Source: Clostridia bacterium
GTDB taxonomy: Bacteria > Bacillota > Clostridia > UMGS1810
Length of the DNA: 64,000 nt
Assembly (NCBI GenBank): GCA_017621495.1
Contig: JAGATB010000040.1
Span: 1 to 64,000, forward strand
Direction: 5' to 3'
The position numbers were made by a program, and so were the translations under genes. The notes below the pieces were generated by a model. That model saw nothing but the letters and a program-made list of their open reading frames with translations. It was not told the origin of the DNA and made no database searches. Shown one piece after another: positions 54,992-63,779 of the stretch (position 1 is its first letter; each line of letters starts with the position of its first letter).

Positions 54992-55040
54992 TTGGTAGTA
55001 GGTATGATATACCTACTACCAAGTAGTGTACACTACTTGG
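54992..55040. repeat. Two overlapping perfect palindromes after agrD2
   Basis: TTGGTAGTAGGTA (54992-55004) pairs with TACCTACTACCAA (55010-55022). CCAAGTAGTGTACACTACTTGG (55019-55040) is a perfect 22-base palindrome sharing four bases with the first. The two are mutually exclusive hairpins in RNA. They begin two bases after the agrD2 stop and lack a T-tract, so they may be a regulated read-through point or a protein site instead of a plain terminator. Confidence 0.75.
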
Positions 55041-55042
55041 CC

Positions 55043-55183
55043 TTACTTCGCAAATTTCTTGAGGTTGTGAGGTACCTCAGGCTGGTAATATCTACCTAAG
55101 CATAAAGGTCCCATGGAATTAACAGCCACAAACATTGCTACTGCACATAATGCACTCTGAGCATAAAGCATCCACTTTTTCAT
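55043..55183 (-). CDS. AgrD-like autoinducer peptide precursor, Cys-ring
   Basis: This 46-residue peptide is preceded by AAAGGAG, and its ATG shares one base with the agrB2 stop (TAATG). A hydrophobic leader (MKKWMLYAQSALCAVAMFVA) is followed by CLGRY directly before YQPEVPHNLKKFAK. The expected product is a five-residue thiolactone ring CLGRY with an N-terminal tail. This is a normal AgrD layout and aligns residue by residue with the Ser variant of module 1. Confidence 0.88.
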   Translation of the reverse strand: MKKWMLYAQSALCAVAMFVAVNSMGPLCLGRYYQPEVPHNLKKFAK

Positions 55184-55770
55184 TATATATTCACTCCTTT
55201 CTGTTGTTTCATTCTTTCAAAAAATATAGCCAAACTCACACTTAACTGCCCCAATAATATAATCCATGCATATTCATAAAGTTGCGTAGCAAGCAATACA
55301 AGTGCTGTACAGCTTATAATAATATTAAGTATTCTCCCCGCTTTTTTGTGCTTTTTTAGTTCCTCATTGGAAACCGGCTTGTTTTTATGAGCTGTGGGAG
55401 CATACACCATCAATATCGCAAAATTAATAAATTCGCCCAACATAAATAACCATATTAAATCTACGCTAATTATTTTGGCAATGTATATGGAAGATAGATA
55501 AACAACATTAGATATAATCATACATCTCATATGTGTTTTTGCGTGATATCCTCCACAACGATGCCTTAGCATAATAAAAACTGTTAAATAAACAGCAGAC
55601 AACAAAAATTCATTAATTAAAAGCATAATAATAAAAGTAACGCTCCAATCAAGAATTCCTAAAATAATAAGTTGTATGCCATATGCATATACTTCTATTT
55701 CTTCCTGATTGATAGCGTTACCTTTACATAATGCTAATGCTAATCTGTTTGAAATTTCCACTACCACCAA
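55183..55770 (-). CDS. AgrB-like autoinducer-processing membrane peptidase, module 2
   Basis: The 195-residue, six-helix membrane protein has the catalytic His76 and Cys83 in CGGYHAKTHMRC. The start is TTG, six bases after AGAGGGGG. It is followed by agrD2 with a one-base overlap. Its sequence is clearly diverged from agrB1, so the two modules probably make and process different peptides. Confidence 0.9.
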   Translation of the reverse strand: MVVVEISNRLALALCKGNAINQEEIEVYAYGIQLIILGILDWSVTFIIMLLINEFLLSAVYLTVFIMLRHRCGGYHAKTHMRCMIISNVVYLSSIYIAKIISVDLIWLFMLGEFINFAILMVYAPTAHKNKPVSNEELKKHKKAGRILNIIISCTALVLLATQLYEYAWIILLGQLSVSLAIFFERMKQQKGVNI

Positions 55771-55791
55771 GAAATACCCCCTCTTGATGGC

Positions 55792-55858
55792 ATTTTATCA
55801 CAATTTTTTTATACTGTCCACTAAATCTCGTGAACAACGCCTATATATCGTGAAAAAA
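55792..55858 (-). promoter_or_regulatory. Promoter and direct-repeat activator site of agrBD module 2
   Basis: Minus-strand TGGACA (55815-55820) and TAAAAT (55792-55797) are spaced by 17 bases, the same -35 and spacing as module 1. Upstream TTCACGA occurs at 55848-55854 and 55828-55834 (20-base period; 11 of 13 bases match when extended). Both modules thus place a direct repeat immediately upstream of TGGACA. Confidence 0.6.
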
Positions 55859-55865
55859 TATTTTT

Positions 55866-57137
55866 CTACTTTTTTAAACGATTTTCAACATTAATCGAGC
55901 AAGAAAAAATACCATTTTTGTATGACAGATTAACACTGCCGTTACACTTTTCTGCAACTCTTTTCATAGTTATGATACCGTATCCATGCTTTGACTTATC
56001 TTTTTTTGTTGTGGATATTTTGTTATCATGTATTTCTACTTCCGGAGATGTATTTTCAACTAATATATTTAACATATTATCTTTTGTTGAAACTGAAATT
56101 AATATATACTTTTCATTCACCTTTTCACATGCCTCAATAGCATTATCTATTGCGTTATATAACAAAGAGCCTAAACATACTCTTGGTATAACAAGTTCTT
56201 CTGATAAATTAATCTTGATATCATATTTTATTCCTAATGAATTTGCTTTTTTATACTCTTGATTTAATATACTGTCAAGTGTGCTGTTTCCACTCCTTGA
56301 AACAGATATATACTGCGAAACATATTCATCTAATTCATAAAAATATTTGTCAGCTTCTTCTCTGTTATCACATTCAATCATTTCTTTAATTATTACCATA
56401 TGCTTGGATATATTATGATTTAATGAGTACATCTCTTCATCTTTATCATTTCTAATTATACTATTCTCCTCGCTTGCATACAGCATTGCTTCTGCAGTTG
56501 AAGCATATAAACTTTTTTCATAATAATCAAAAAAATTAAATATCATTATATTAATATATCCAAGTCCTACAACGGCAATAAATGACGTTACATAGTAATG
56601 GTTATGTGATTGAGCGATATAGGTATCCAACAACATCAAAACATATATGCTGAAAATAGGACACAGCAACATTAAAATATTGAATTTCGTTGGTAACTTA
56701 CGATACTTTTTCTTCGCAAAATATATTATATAAACATCCAATATAAATAGAATTGAGTTTGACATTATCAATCCCAAATAGCGCATTGTGAATCCGTCAT
56801 CATATTCAATTTCATGCAACGTTGACAACAGCATAGCAGTTATTATTTCAGTAGCGATTAAAGCCAATATATTTACAGCAATAAAGAATAATTTTTTTGA
56901 ATATTTTGCTTCAAAACAAGTAAATGATACTACTATCCAAATTAATATCGTAAATAATATATTATATACAAATGATAAATAAAGATAAGATCTGCCTATA
57001 TTAATCAGAATTATAGCACACAACAACAAATTATGAAAGAGCTTTGATTTATCGTTCTTCCCCAATACACTACCAAAATAGAAAAAACACACCAAAATTT
57101 CTACAATACAGAATATGATTTCTAAAATATTTTTCAT
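55866..57137 (-). CDS. AgrC-like peptide-sensing histidine kinase, module 2
   Basis: The 423-residue form starts at the ATG at 57137, seven bases after GGGAGG. Six to seven transmembrane helices (1-200) are followed by a dimerisation helix with SLNHNISKHMVI near 240 (the His in LNHN as acceptor), N box LGSLLYNAIDNAIEAC near 325, and KHGYGIITMKRVAEKC as the G box. It is coupled to agrA2 by one base of spacing. Receptor and kinase parts differ from AgrC1, consistent with a different ligand. Confidence 0.87.
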   Translation of the reverse strand: MKNILEIIFCIVEILVCFFYFGSVLGKNDKSKLFHNLLLCAIILINIGRSYLYLSFVYNILFTILIWIVVSFTCFEAKYSKKLFFIAVNILALIATEIITAMLLSTLHEIEYDDGFTMRYLGLIMSNSILFILDVYIIYFAKKKYRKLPTKFNILMLLCPIFSIYVLMLLDTYIAQSHNHYYVTSFIAVVGLGYINIMIFNFFDYYEKSLYASTAEAMLYASEENSIIRNDKDEEMYSLNHNISKHMVIIKEMIECDNREEADKYFYELDEYVSQYISVSRSGNSTLDSILNQEYKKANSLGIKYDIKINLSEELVIPRVCLGSLLYNAIDNAIEACEKVNEKYILISVSTKDNMLNILVENTSPEVEIHDNKISTTKKDKSKHGYGIITMKRVAEKCNGSVNLSYKNGIFSCSINVENRLKK

Positions 57138-57138
57138 G

Positions 57139-57822
57139 TTATATCCTCCCGCCTTTATATTCATTAAATCTGTCTTCTAATTTTTTAGAATATTTTTTAC
57201 CAATACTAAGCCACGTATCACCCCAAACCCTTACACCCTTTTCATCATCAACAACCTCTACATAACGTAAATTAACTATTGTGCTTCTATGAATTCTTAC
57301 AAAACCATACTTTTCCACCTTTCTTTCAAGATCCTTAAATTTACCATAATGCATACAAGAACCTTTGTTGACGGTATTTACTTTGTATGTATGATTATCC
57401 GCTTCAAAATAAACAATATCTCCGACTGAAGCTTTAGATGATGCTTGCTTATAATGAAAATATAAATATACATTATTATTTTCATATTCCTCAATCGCTT
57501 CATCGATATCTCTCTTTATAAATATATCCGGTTCACTCTTAAGAATATATCTAAATGCTCTGTATCCTACCGTAGAATATTCATTGTGAGAAGTAACAAA
57601 TACAATTATAATATCCTTATTTCGCAAGTACAACTTCTCCGCAACTTCAAGACCATTTATACCCGGCATCTCTATATCTAAAAGTACAATATCGATTTTT
57701 TCTTTGCATTCCAAAAGCTTGCTTCCGGAATCGAAAGCAAGTATCTCAGCATCAGGATGATTAATCAATTTTGAAATTTTATTGATAAAAATTCTCTCGT
57801 CATCACATATAGCAATATGCAT
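57139..57822 (-). CDS. LytTR-family response regulator (AgrA-like), module 2
   Basis: The 227 residues have a receiver domain with AICDDE and phospho-Asp in VLLDIEMPGING near 49, then a LytTR domain (VYFEADNHTYKVN, GFVRIHRSTIVNLRYVE). GAGGAGG precedes the ATG. It heads module 2 behind a near-consensus promoter at 57952 and a long stem-loop leader, so module 2 probably has steady basal sensing. Confidence 0.88.
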   Translation of the reverse strand: MHIAICDDERIFINKISKLINHPDAEILAFDSGSKLLECKEKIDIVLLDIEMPGINGLEVAEKLYLRNKDIIIVFVTSHNEYSTVGYRAFRYILKSEPDIFIKRDIDEAIEEYENNNVYLYFHYKQASSKASVGDIVYFEADNHTYKVNTVNKGSCMHYGKFKDLERKVEKYGFVRIHRSTIVNLRYVEVVDDEKGVRVWGDTWLSIGKKYSKKLEDRFNEYKGGRI

Positions 57823-57887
57823 ATTCTTATGTCCTCCTCTGAAGCTATGAATATTGTTTACACACGATGAATACTAATTATCCATGT

Positions 57888-57940
57888 CCCAAAAGGCTTG
57901 CTTTTAAAGACATATATTAATAAAAGCAAGCACTTTTGGG
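57888..57940 (-). promoter_or_regulatory. Long stem-loop in the agrA2 leader
   Basis: CCCAAAAGGCTTGCTTTTA (57888-57906) pairs with TAAAAGCAAGCACTTTTGGG (57921-57940), with one bulged base, over a 14-base loop. It lies within the first few transcribed bases downstream of the promoter at 57952-57980. It has no T-tract in the agrA2 direction, so it may protect the 5' end or regulate translation, not terminate. Confidence 0.6.
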
Positions 57941-57951
57941 CTATTGAGAAT

Positions 57952-57980
57952 ATTTTACCATTAAATACGCACAATGTCAA
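57952..57980 (-). promoter_or_regulatory. Promoter of agr module 2
   Basis: Minus-strand TTGACA (57975-57980) and TAAAAT (57952-57957) have a 17-base spacer. Around the -35, GACAAT and ATTGT form a short inverted repeat (GACAATAATTGACATTGT). Confidence 0.78.
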
Positions 57981-58008
57981 TTATTGTCGCATTTTTATGC
58001 AATTTTGT

Positions 58009-58251
58009 TTATAGATTAAATGGTCTGCACTTCCTCCCTTCACTGGCGTAGACTAACTCTGCATTATCAAAGTCACTCCAGCCCAACTTTTGTCCGCAAC
58101 AGTTGCAGTAGCTCATATACTCCCTCTCCAGCGTAAGGTAGCATTTGGGGCATATGGGATAGCTGTCACCGTTTATCCTCACATAAATTCTGGTTACCTT
58201 TTTTGGTAATCTGTAAGATATAGCATCTTTAAACAGTTCTCTTTTGGTCAT
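58009..58251 (-). CDS. Small zinc-ribbon protein, unknown
   Basis: The 80 residues contain a four-cysteine zinc-ribbon pattern: CPKC near residue 34 and CNCC near 49. The rest is short and basic at the N-terminus (TKRELFKDAISYRLPKKV). Similar small ribbons are common in accessory regions of Clostridia; the function is unknown. It stands alone between the agr promoter and dnaE. Confidence 0.65.
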   Translation of the reverse strand: MTKRELFKDAISYRLPKKVTRIYVRINGDSYPICPKCYLTLEREYMSYCNCCGQKLGWSDFDNAELVYASEGRKCRPFNL

Positions 58252-58381
58252 ATTCTAAAACTCCTTTATACAAAATGTTTTGCCGACAAAATATAGCATA
58301 TTTTAGCATAGTTTTTTGTCTTTGTCTATGAGCCGCACTTCAGTATTTACGCAATTTTCCGAGGTTTTTTATATAAAATTA

Positions 58382-58435
58382 AAAGCAGTAAAAAAGCCAA
58401 ACGCACTGTATGCATTATGACATTTTTACTGCTTT
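58382..58435 (-). terminator. Terminator after dnaE
   Basis: AAAGCAGTAAAAA (58382-58394) pairs with TTTTTACTGCTTT (58423-58435); on the minus strand the stem is followed by TAATTTTAT. The remainder of 58252-58466 is AT-rich without a gene. Confidence 0.72.
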
Positions 58436-58466
58436 AGATTAATTTGCACTTTTCACTAATTTACAG

Positions 58467-61400
58467 CTATTTTATCCTCACATTTTCTCCGCCCAATAGC
58501 TCGCACAGCTTACGGATAAGCTCATTGGTAAGGCTCGCTCCACGGGATTTATCGCTCATCAGCTTTTCTCCGGTATCCTCAAAATACAAGCACACGGGAG
58601 TCACACCGCTGTGGTCTGCGAGTATGGGAGTTATCTCCTTCATCATGTTCCTGTCCGAAAGTCTCATATACAGCTTCGGCTCCTTTGGCAGAGCCAGGGT
58701 ATCCATATTTACCGCAGAAATCAGCGAAAGGCTCCTTTGCTCATTGCGTTCCCTTACCTGGGCAGTTATGCACACCGCGCTGCCCTCGGTGAGCAGACTG
58801 CGGTATTTATTGTATGTGCTTTCAAAGGCAGTAAGCTCCGCTGTATCATAATAATCCGAAAAGCTCATAGTGCATATAAATACACCACTCTTGGTCTTGG
58901 CGGTGGTTGCCTTGGTTATAACTCCGCATATGTTTACTTTCCTGCCGTCGTCTACCTCACCGTCATTTACACTGTACAGCTGCACCTCAGAATACACCGC
59001 CGCAAGCATCAGATATTCGCTCATGGGATTACCGCTTAAGTACATACCGGCAAGGTCATTTTCAAAGGCATACCTTTCCGCAGAGGTGAAGTCCTCGTGT
59101 TCATTTATATCCAGGGGCTTAAATGATACATCGTCCTCTATTTCACCGAAAAAGCTCACCTGGTCTGCAGATTTGGCAAAGGCATCCTTCTGAGCACAAT
59201 CAAGCATAATCTCAAAATTCATCAAGAGTACCCGTCTGTTGGCGAAAAGGCTGTCAAAGGCACCACTCTTTATGAGCACTTCTATAGTTCGCTTGTTGGT
59301 ATCATACGCCGCCATACGGTTGATAAAATCTGCAAAGCTCCTGAACTCTCCGTTCTTCTCTCTCTCGGACACAATATCCGCAGGGAATGTCATTCCCACA
59401 TTTTTCAGTGCAGACAGTCCGAACCGCACATCCTTACCCTCTACTGCAAAATACCCCCTGCTCTTGTTGATATCCGGAGGCAATACCTTGATGCCGTATC
59501 GTGCAAATCCGGTTACATATTTAAATGTCTTGTGTGAATCCCCCAGCAGGCTCACCAACAATGCCACCAGATATTCCGTGGGGTAATTTGCCTTGAGATA
59601 AGCTGTCTGATACGCCACCCGTGCATAACAAGCCGCATGAGATTTATTAAAAGCATAGTTGGCGAAGTCTATAAGCACGTCAAACACCTTGTTTGCTGTA
59701 TTGTCATCAATACCGTTTCGCCTTGTACCGGGTACGATTATATTACCCGCCTCATCGGTAAGTCCGTTTATAAATACCTCCCTTTCACGTGCCATCTGGT
59801 CTGCCTTTTTCTTAGCCATGGCTCTGCGTACAAGGTCTGCTCTGCCCATGGAGTAGCCTGCCAGGGTACGAACTATGTTCATAACCTGTTCCTGATATAT
59901 TATAGTGCCGTATGTGGGCTCCAGTATTGGTTTAAGGCTCGGGTGCAGATAAGTGATACCCTGTGGATTACGCACATTTTTTAGAAACTCGGGTATCTGC
60001 TCCATCGGTCCCGGGCGATATATACTGGTAGTGGCTATTATATCCTCTATCTTCGCCGGCTTGAACTTGCGCATAAATGCCTTAAGCCCCGGATTTTCCA
60101 ACTGAAATACTCCGTCTGTATCACCCTTTTGAATTAGCTCAAAGGTTTTCTTATCCTCATAATCCAGACAGTCAATATCTATTTCTATCCCCTTATTTTC
60201 TTTGACCAGTTTTATGGTATTATCTATAATCGTAAGGTTTCTCAGTCCCAGGAAGTCCATTTTCAGCATACCTATACGTTCCAGACTGCCCATAGGATAC
60301 TGAGTAACTATACCTTTGTCCACGGACTGCACCGGCACATAATTATACAAATCATCATCCGATATCACCACACCTGCCGCATGAGTGGAGGCATGGCGTA
60401 CCAAGCCCTCCACCTTGAGAGCTATATCTATGAGCCGTTTTACGGACATATCGGTAGTATACATCCTTTTAAGTGAAGAATCCTTATCTACTACATCGGC
60501 AAGCTTTATATTAGGTCCGCCGGGGATGGATTTTGCCACTCTGTCCACAGTTGCCGGGTCTGTTCCCAGTACTCTGCCCACGTCACGCACAGCGGCACGT
60601 GCAGCCATAGTACCAAAGGTTATGATGCTTGCCACTCTGGCTTCTCCGTATTTTCGGGTTACGTAGTCTTTTACCTCGTCACGGCGTTCATTGCATATAT
60701 CTATATCTATATCCGGCATGCTTATACGCTCGGGATTGAGAAATCTTTCAAAAAGCAGGTCATACTTTAAGGGGTCCACCTCTGTAATATTTAATGTATA
60801 GGCGACTATACTGCCTGCGGCACTTCCTCTGCCGGGGCCTACCGGTATACCGCTGTCCTTGGCAAACTTTATGAAATCCCATACTATAAGGAAGTAATCG
60901 GTATACCCCATAGAGTCGATTACACCCAGCTCATAGTCTATCCGCTTTAAGATTTCATCATCTACAGTGTCGTATTTTTTGCGTGCACCCTCCATGCAAA
61001 GCTTCTTTAAATAATCATAGTGGCTAAGCTCACTGTCAATCTCTATCCGAGGCAGGTGCAAGGTATCAAAATCCATCTGCAGATTACACCTGTCTGCGAT
61101 TATCCCGGTATTTTCTACAGCCTCCGGCACATCGGCAAACAGTGCATACATTTCCTCCGGGCTTTTCATATAGAATTCGCTGCCGAAAAATTTCAATCGG
61201 TCCGGGTCGTCCATTCTCTTGCCGGTTTGTATACATGTGACTACGTCTTGTATGAGGCTGTCCTCACGGTTTACATAGTGTATATCGTTGGTAGCCGCCA
61301 AGGGTAATCCGGTTTCTCTGCTAAGTCGCTTCATTCCTTCACGCACGATTTGCTCCTCAGATATACCGTGGTCCTGTATCTCCAGATAAAAATTACCCTC

Positions 61401-61901
61401 ACCGAAAACCGAAGAATACTCCAGTGCCTTCTTCTTGGCGAGCTCATAATTTCCGGAAACAAGACAAGCACTCACATCGCCTTTAAGGCATCCGCTGAGT
61501 GCTATGAGTCCTTCAGAATATTGTCTGAGCAGTTCCATGTCCACTCTGGGTTTATAGTAATACCCCTCTGTAAATGCATATGAAACCAGTGTCATTAAAT
61601 TTTTATAGCCAATGTGATTTTGGCACAGCAAAACAAGGTGTCCGTACTCAGAGTCGACACCGTAAGTACGTGAATGTCTGCTGCCCGGCGCCGTGTATAC
61701 CTCACAGCCTATTATAGGGCGTATGCCTCGCTTCAAAGCCTCGTCATAAAACTCTACGGCTCCGTACATAACCCCGTGGTCAGTAATAGCCAGCGAAGTA
61801 AAGCCCAGCTCCTTTGCCCTGTCGAGCAGCTCTCCTATACGGGGAGTACCGTCCAGCAGACTGTATTGAGTATGAACATGCAAATGTGTAAAATCTTTCA
61901 T
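58467..61901 (-). CDS. dnaE: DNA polymerase III subunit alpha (DnaE type)
   Basis: This is a replicative polymerase alpha subunit of the DnaE class. The 1144 residues start at the ATG at 61901, which shares a base with the whiA stop (TGATG). The PHP domain opens with LHVHTQYSLLDG; the polymerase active site shows PDIDIDICNERR near residue 400 and GRGSAAGSIVAY nearby; helix-hairpin-helix and OB domains follow (VNICGVITKATTAKT). A second, PolC-type enzyme is expected elsewhere in a Firmicute genome. Confidence 0.96.
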   Translation of the reverse strand: MKDFTHLHVHTQYSLLDGTPRIGELLDRAKELGFTSLAITDHGVMYGAVEFYDEALKRGIRPIIGCEVYTAPGSRHSRTYGVDSEYGHLVLLCQNHIGYKNLMTLVSYAFTEGYYYKPRVDMELLRQYSEGLIALSGCLKGDVSACLVSGNYELAKKKALEYSSVFGEGNFYLEIQDHGISEEQIVREGMKRLSRETGLPLAATNDIHYVNREDSLIQDVVTCIQTGKRMDDPDRLKFFGSEFYMKSPEEMYALFADVPEAVENTGIIADRCNLQMDFDTLHLPRIEIDSELSHYDYLKKLCMEGARKKYDTVDDEILKRIDYELGVIDSMGYTDYFLIVWDFIKFAKDSGIPVGPGRGSAAGSIVAYTLNITEVDPLKYDLLFERFLNPERISMPDIDIDICNERRDEVKDYVTRKYGEARVASIITFGTMAARAAVRDVGRVLGTDPATVDRVAKSIPGGPNIKLADVVDKDSSLKRMYTTDMSVKRLIDIALKVEGLVRHASTHAAGVVISDDDLYNYVPVQSVDKGIVTQYPMGSLERIGMLKMDFLGLRNLTIIDNTIKLVKENKGIEIDIDCLDYEDKKTFELIQKGDTDGVFQLENPGLKAFMRKFKPAKIEDIIATTSIYRPGPMEQIPEFLKNVRNPQGITYLHPSLKPILEPTYGTIIYQEQVMNIVRTLAGYSMGRADLVRRAMAKKKADQMAREREVFINGLTDEAGNIIVPGTRRNGIDDNTANKVFDVLIDFANYAFNKSHAACYARVAYQTAYLKANYPTEYLVALLVSLLGDSHKTFKYVTGFARYGIKVLPPDINKSRGYFAVEGKDVRFGLSALKNVGMTFPADIVSEREKNGEFRSFADFINRMAAYDTNKRTIEVLIKSGAFDSLFANRRVLLMNFEIMLDCAQKDAFAKSADQVSFFGEIEDDVSFKPLDINEHEDFTSAERYAFENDLAGMYLSGNPMSEYLMLAAVYSEVQLYSVNDGEVDDGRKVNICGVITKATTAKTKSGVFICTMSFSDYYDTAELTAFESTYNKYRSLLTEGSAVCITAQVRERNEQRSLSLISAVNMDTLALPKEPKLYMRLSDRNMMKEITPILADHSGVTPVCLYFEDTGEKLMSDKSRGASLTNELIRKLCELLGGENVRIK

Positions 61902-62830
61902 CAGCACTTTTCCGCTATCTCCTGAATTTTTCTGAGCCTGTGATTGACTCCCGATTTGCCCAGAGGAGGGTCCAGCATCTCGCCGAGCTCCTTCAATGAA
62001 TGTTCCCTGTACTCAAGTCTGAGTCGGGCTACCTCCTTAAGATTATCGGGCAGGGTGTCAAATTTATTCTTTTCTATAAGCTTATTTATAGCCGCAACCT
62101 GCTCCATGGAAGCATCAACCATCTTCTGAAGGTTTGCCGCCTCGCAGTTCATGGTTCTGTTTACATTGTTGCGGATTTCCTTGATTATCTTAGCATTATG
62201 AAAATCCATCAGCACCTTGTACGCACCCATGAGAGTGAGTATATCCGCTATTTCTTCACTGTTTTTGAAGTAAATCACCATATTGCCGCTGCGCACTACT
62301 ATCCTGGGCTTTAAACCCAGAGCTTTCATGACAGTGAATAGGTCATTGTGCAGACCGTAGCTTGATGTGGCAAACTCCATATGATATTTCTTATCCGGGC
62401 TCATAACTGCTCCCGAAGTGAGAAATGCCCCACGCAGGAAAGCCTTCATCTTGGCAGGCTTATCTATATACTCTGTATTTACACGGAGTGTTGTAAGGTA
62501 GTTGATGTCCGATGGCTTCACTATAAACCCCAGGTTTATGAGCAAAGATACAGCATCTTCATTTTCCGCATACACGTGGTAGAAGATATTATTTTTGTTT
62601 GTCTTGTGAATTTTAATCTTGGACACAACCGATGCCGAATCCTTCATAAGTTGAAAAATTCTCCTGGCTACCTTGGGATTTTCCGTAATGGTGAGCACCT
62701 TGAACACACCGTTATCCCTGCGTAATCTGCCTCCGAAGGCAACCGCACCCATAAGCTCGCATACAGCCGCCGCGGTAGAGACGTTTCTCACCTTGACAAG
62801 CTCATTTTTAGTATCCGAAGAAAATGACAT
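61901..62830 (-). CDS. whiA: Sporulation transcription regulator WhiA
   Basis: The 309 residues combine an LAGLIDADG-like N-domain (RGAFLTSGAVMSPDKKYHME) with a C-terminal helix-turn-helix (SLKELGEMLDPPLGKSGVNH). WhiA affects division and chromosome segregation in Bacillus and sporulation in Streptomyces. In many Firmicutes rapZ and yvcK lie between murB and whiA; here they are absent and murB is directly upstream. Confidence 0.95.
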   Translation of the reverse strand: MSFSSDTKNELVKVRNVSTAAAVCELMGAVAFGGRLRRDNGVFKVLTITENPKVARRIFQLMKDSASVVSKIKIHKTNKNNIFYHVYAENEDAVSLLINLGFIVKPSDINYLTTLRVNTEYIDKPAKMKAFLRGAFLTSGAVMSPDKKYHMEFATSSYGLHNDLFTVMKALGLKPRIVVRSGNMVIYFKNSEEIADILTLMGAYKVLMDFHNAKIIKEIRNNVNRTMNCEAANLQKMVDASMEQVAAINKLIEKNKFDTLPDNLKEVARLRLEYREHSLKELGEMLDPPLGKSGVNHRLRKIQEIAEKC

Positions 62831-62848
62831 ACGCTCACCTCCTTCAAA

Positions 62849-63697
62849 TTAAAATACGGGAAACTCTCCTATAAGCCTTACCTCGGGTTCGAGAGTCACG
62901 CCGAATTTATCATAAACCGTATTTTTTATCATCTTCATTAAATTAAATATATCACTGCTTGAAGCATTGTCATAATTTATCACAAATCCACAGTGCTTCT
63001 CTGACACCATGGCTCCGCCGAACCTTGCGCCTCTGAGACCTGCATCGTCTATGAGCTTAGCTGCGAAGTATCCCTCAGGTCTTTTGAAGGTACTGCCGGC
63101 ACTGGGGTACTCCAAGGGCTGTTTTTCTCTGCGCTTGGAGTTTAGTTCATTGGATGTGTGTTTAATCTGCGCCATGTCACCGTATGCAAGCTGAATTACA
63201 GATGAAAGTACCACCTTGTCGCCTGTAAATGCACTCCGCCTGTAGCCGAAAGCATGCTCATCACCTGCCATGGTTTTGATATCACCCGTCTCCGACACAT
63301 ATGTGGTCTTAACCACCACATCCTTCATCTCACCGCCGTAGGCTCCGGCATTCATCACCACTGCACCGCCCAGAGAGCCCGGTATACCCGATGCAAACTC
63401 AAATCCGGTAAGGGAATTTTTGAGTGCCGCCGAGGCAATACGAGACAAAGACGCTCCCGCCATAGCGGTGATTCTGTCACCTTCTGTTGTGACATCTGAC
63501 ATCTTCCTGCCGATACACACTACCGTACCGTCAAATCCGCTATCCGATACAAGTAAATTGGAGCCGTTGCCTATGACGATATACTTCTCATTGTTTTTCT
63601 TTAATTCAGCCACAAGCTCCGCTGTTTTTTCAGGGCTCGGCGGTGTTACAAAGAAACGCGCATTTCCTCCCGTCTTAAAGCTTGTGTGGTTTTTCAT
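62849..63697 (-). CDS. murB: UDP-N-acetylenolpyruvoylglucosamine reductase MurB
   Basis: This FAD enzyme reduces enolpyruvyl-UDP-GlcNAc to UDP-MurNAc. The visible frame has the FAD loops VIGNGSNLLVSDSGFDG and GIPGSLGGAVVMNAGAYGGE, the catalytic Ser in YPSAGSTFKRPEGYF and the C-terminal EKHCGFVIN (type II MurB). The ATG given (63697, 282 residues) is the usual internal Met of the EPM-x-x-HTSF motif and has no ribosome-binding site. The frame stays open upstream and encodes a MurB-like N-terminus (KIDTINLLQGILSAEDICAD). AAGGGGAG stands nine bases before an ATA at 63758-63760, so the true start is probably there (about 303 residues). Confidence 0.9.
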   Translation of the reverse strand: MKNHTSFKTGGNARFFVTPPSPEKTAELVAELKKNNEKYIVIGNGSNLLVSDSGFDGTVVCIGRKMSDVTTEGDRITAMAGASLSRIASAALKNSLTGFEFASGIPGSLGGAVVMNAGAYGGEMKDVVVKTTYVSETGDIKTMAGDEHAFGYRRSAFTGDKVVLSSVIQLAYGDMAQIKHTSNELNSKRREKQPLEYPSAGSTFKRPEGYFAAKLIDDAGLRGARFGGAMVSEKHCGFVINYDNASSSDIFNLMKMIKNTVYDKFGVTLEPEVRLIGEFPVF

Positions 63698-63779
63698 GGG
63701 TTCGTCGGCACATATGTCCTCTGCGGACAGTATGCCCTGTAATAAATTAATAGTGTCTATTTTAAAGCACTCCCCTTGA

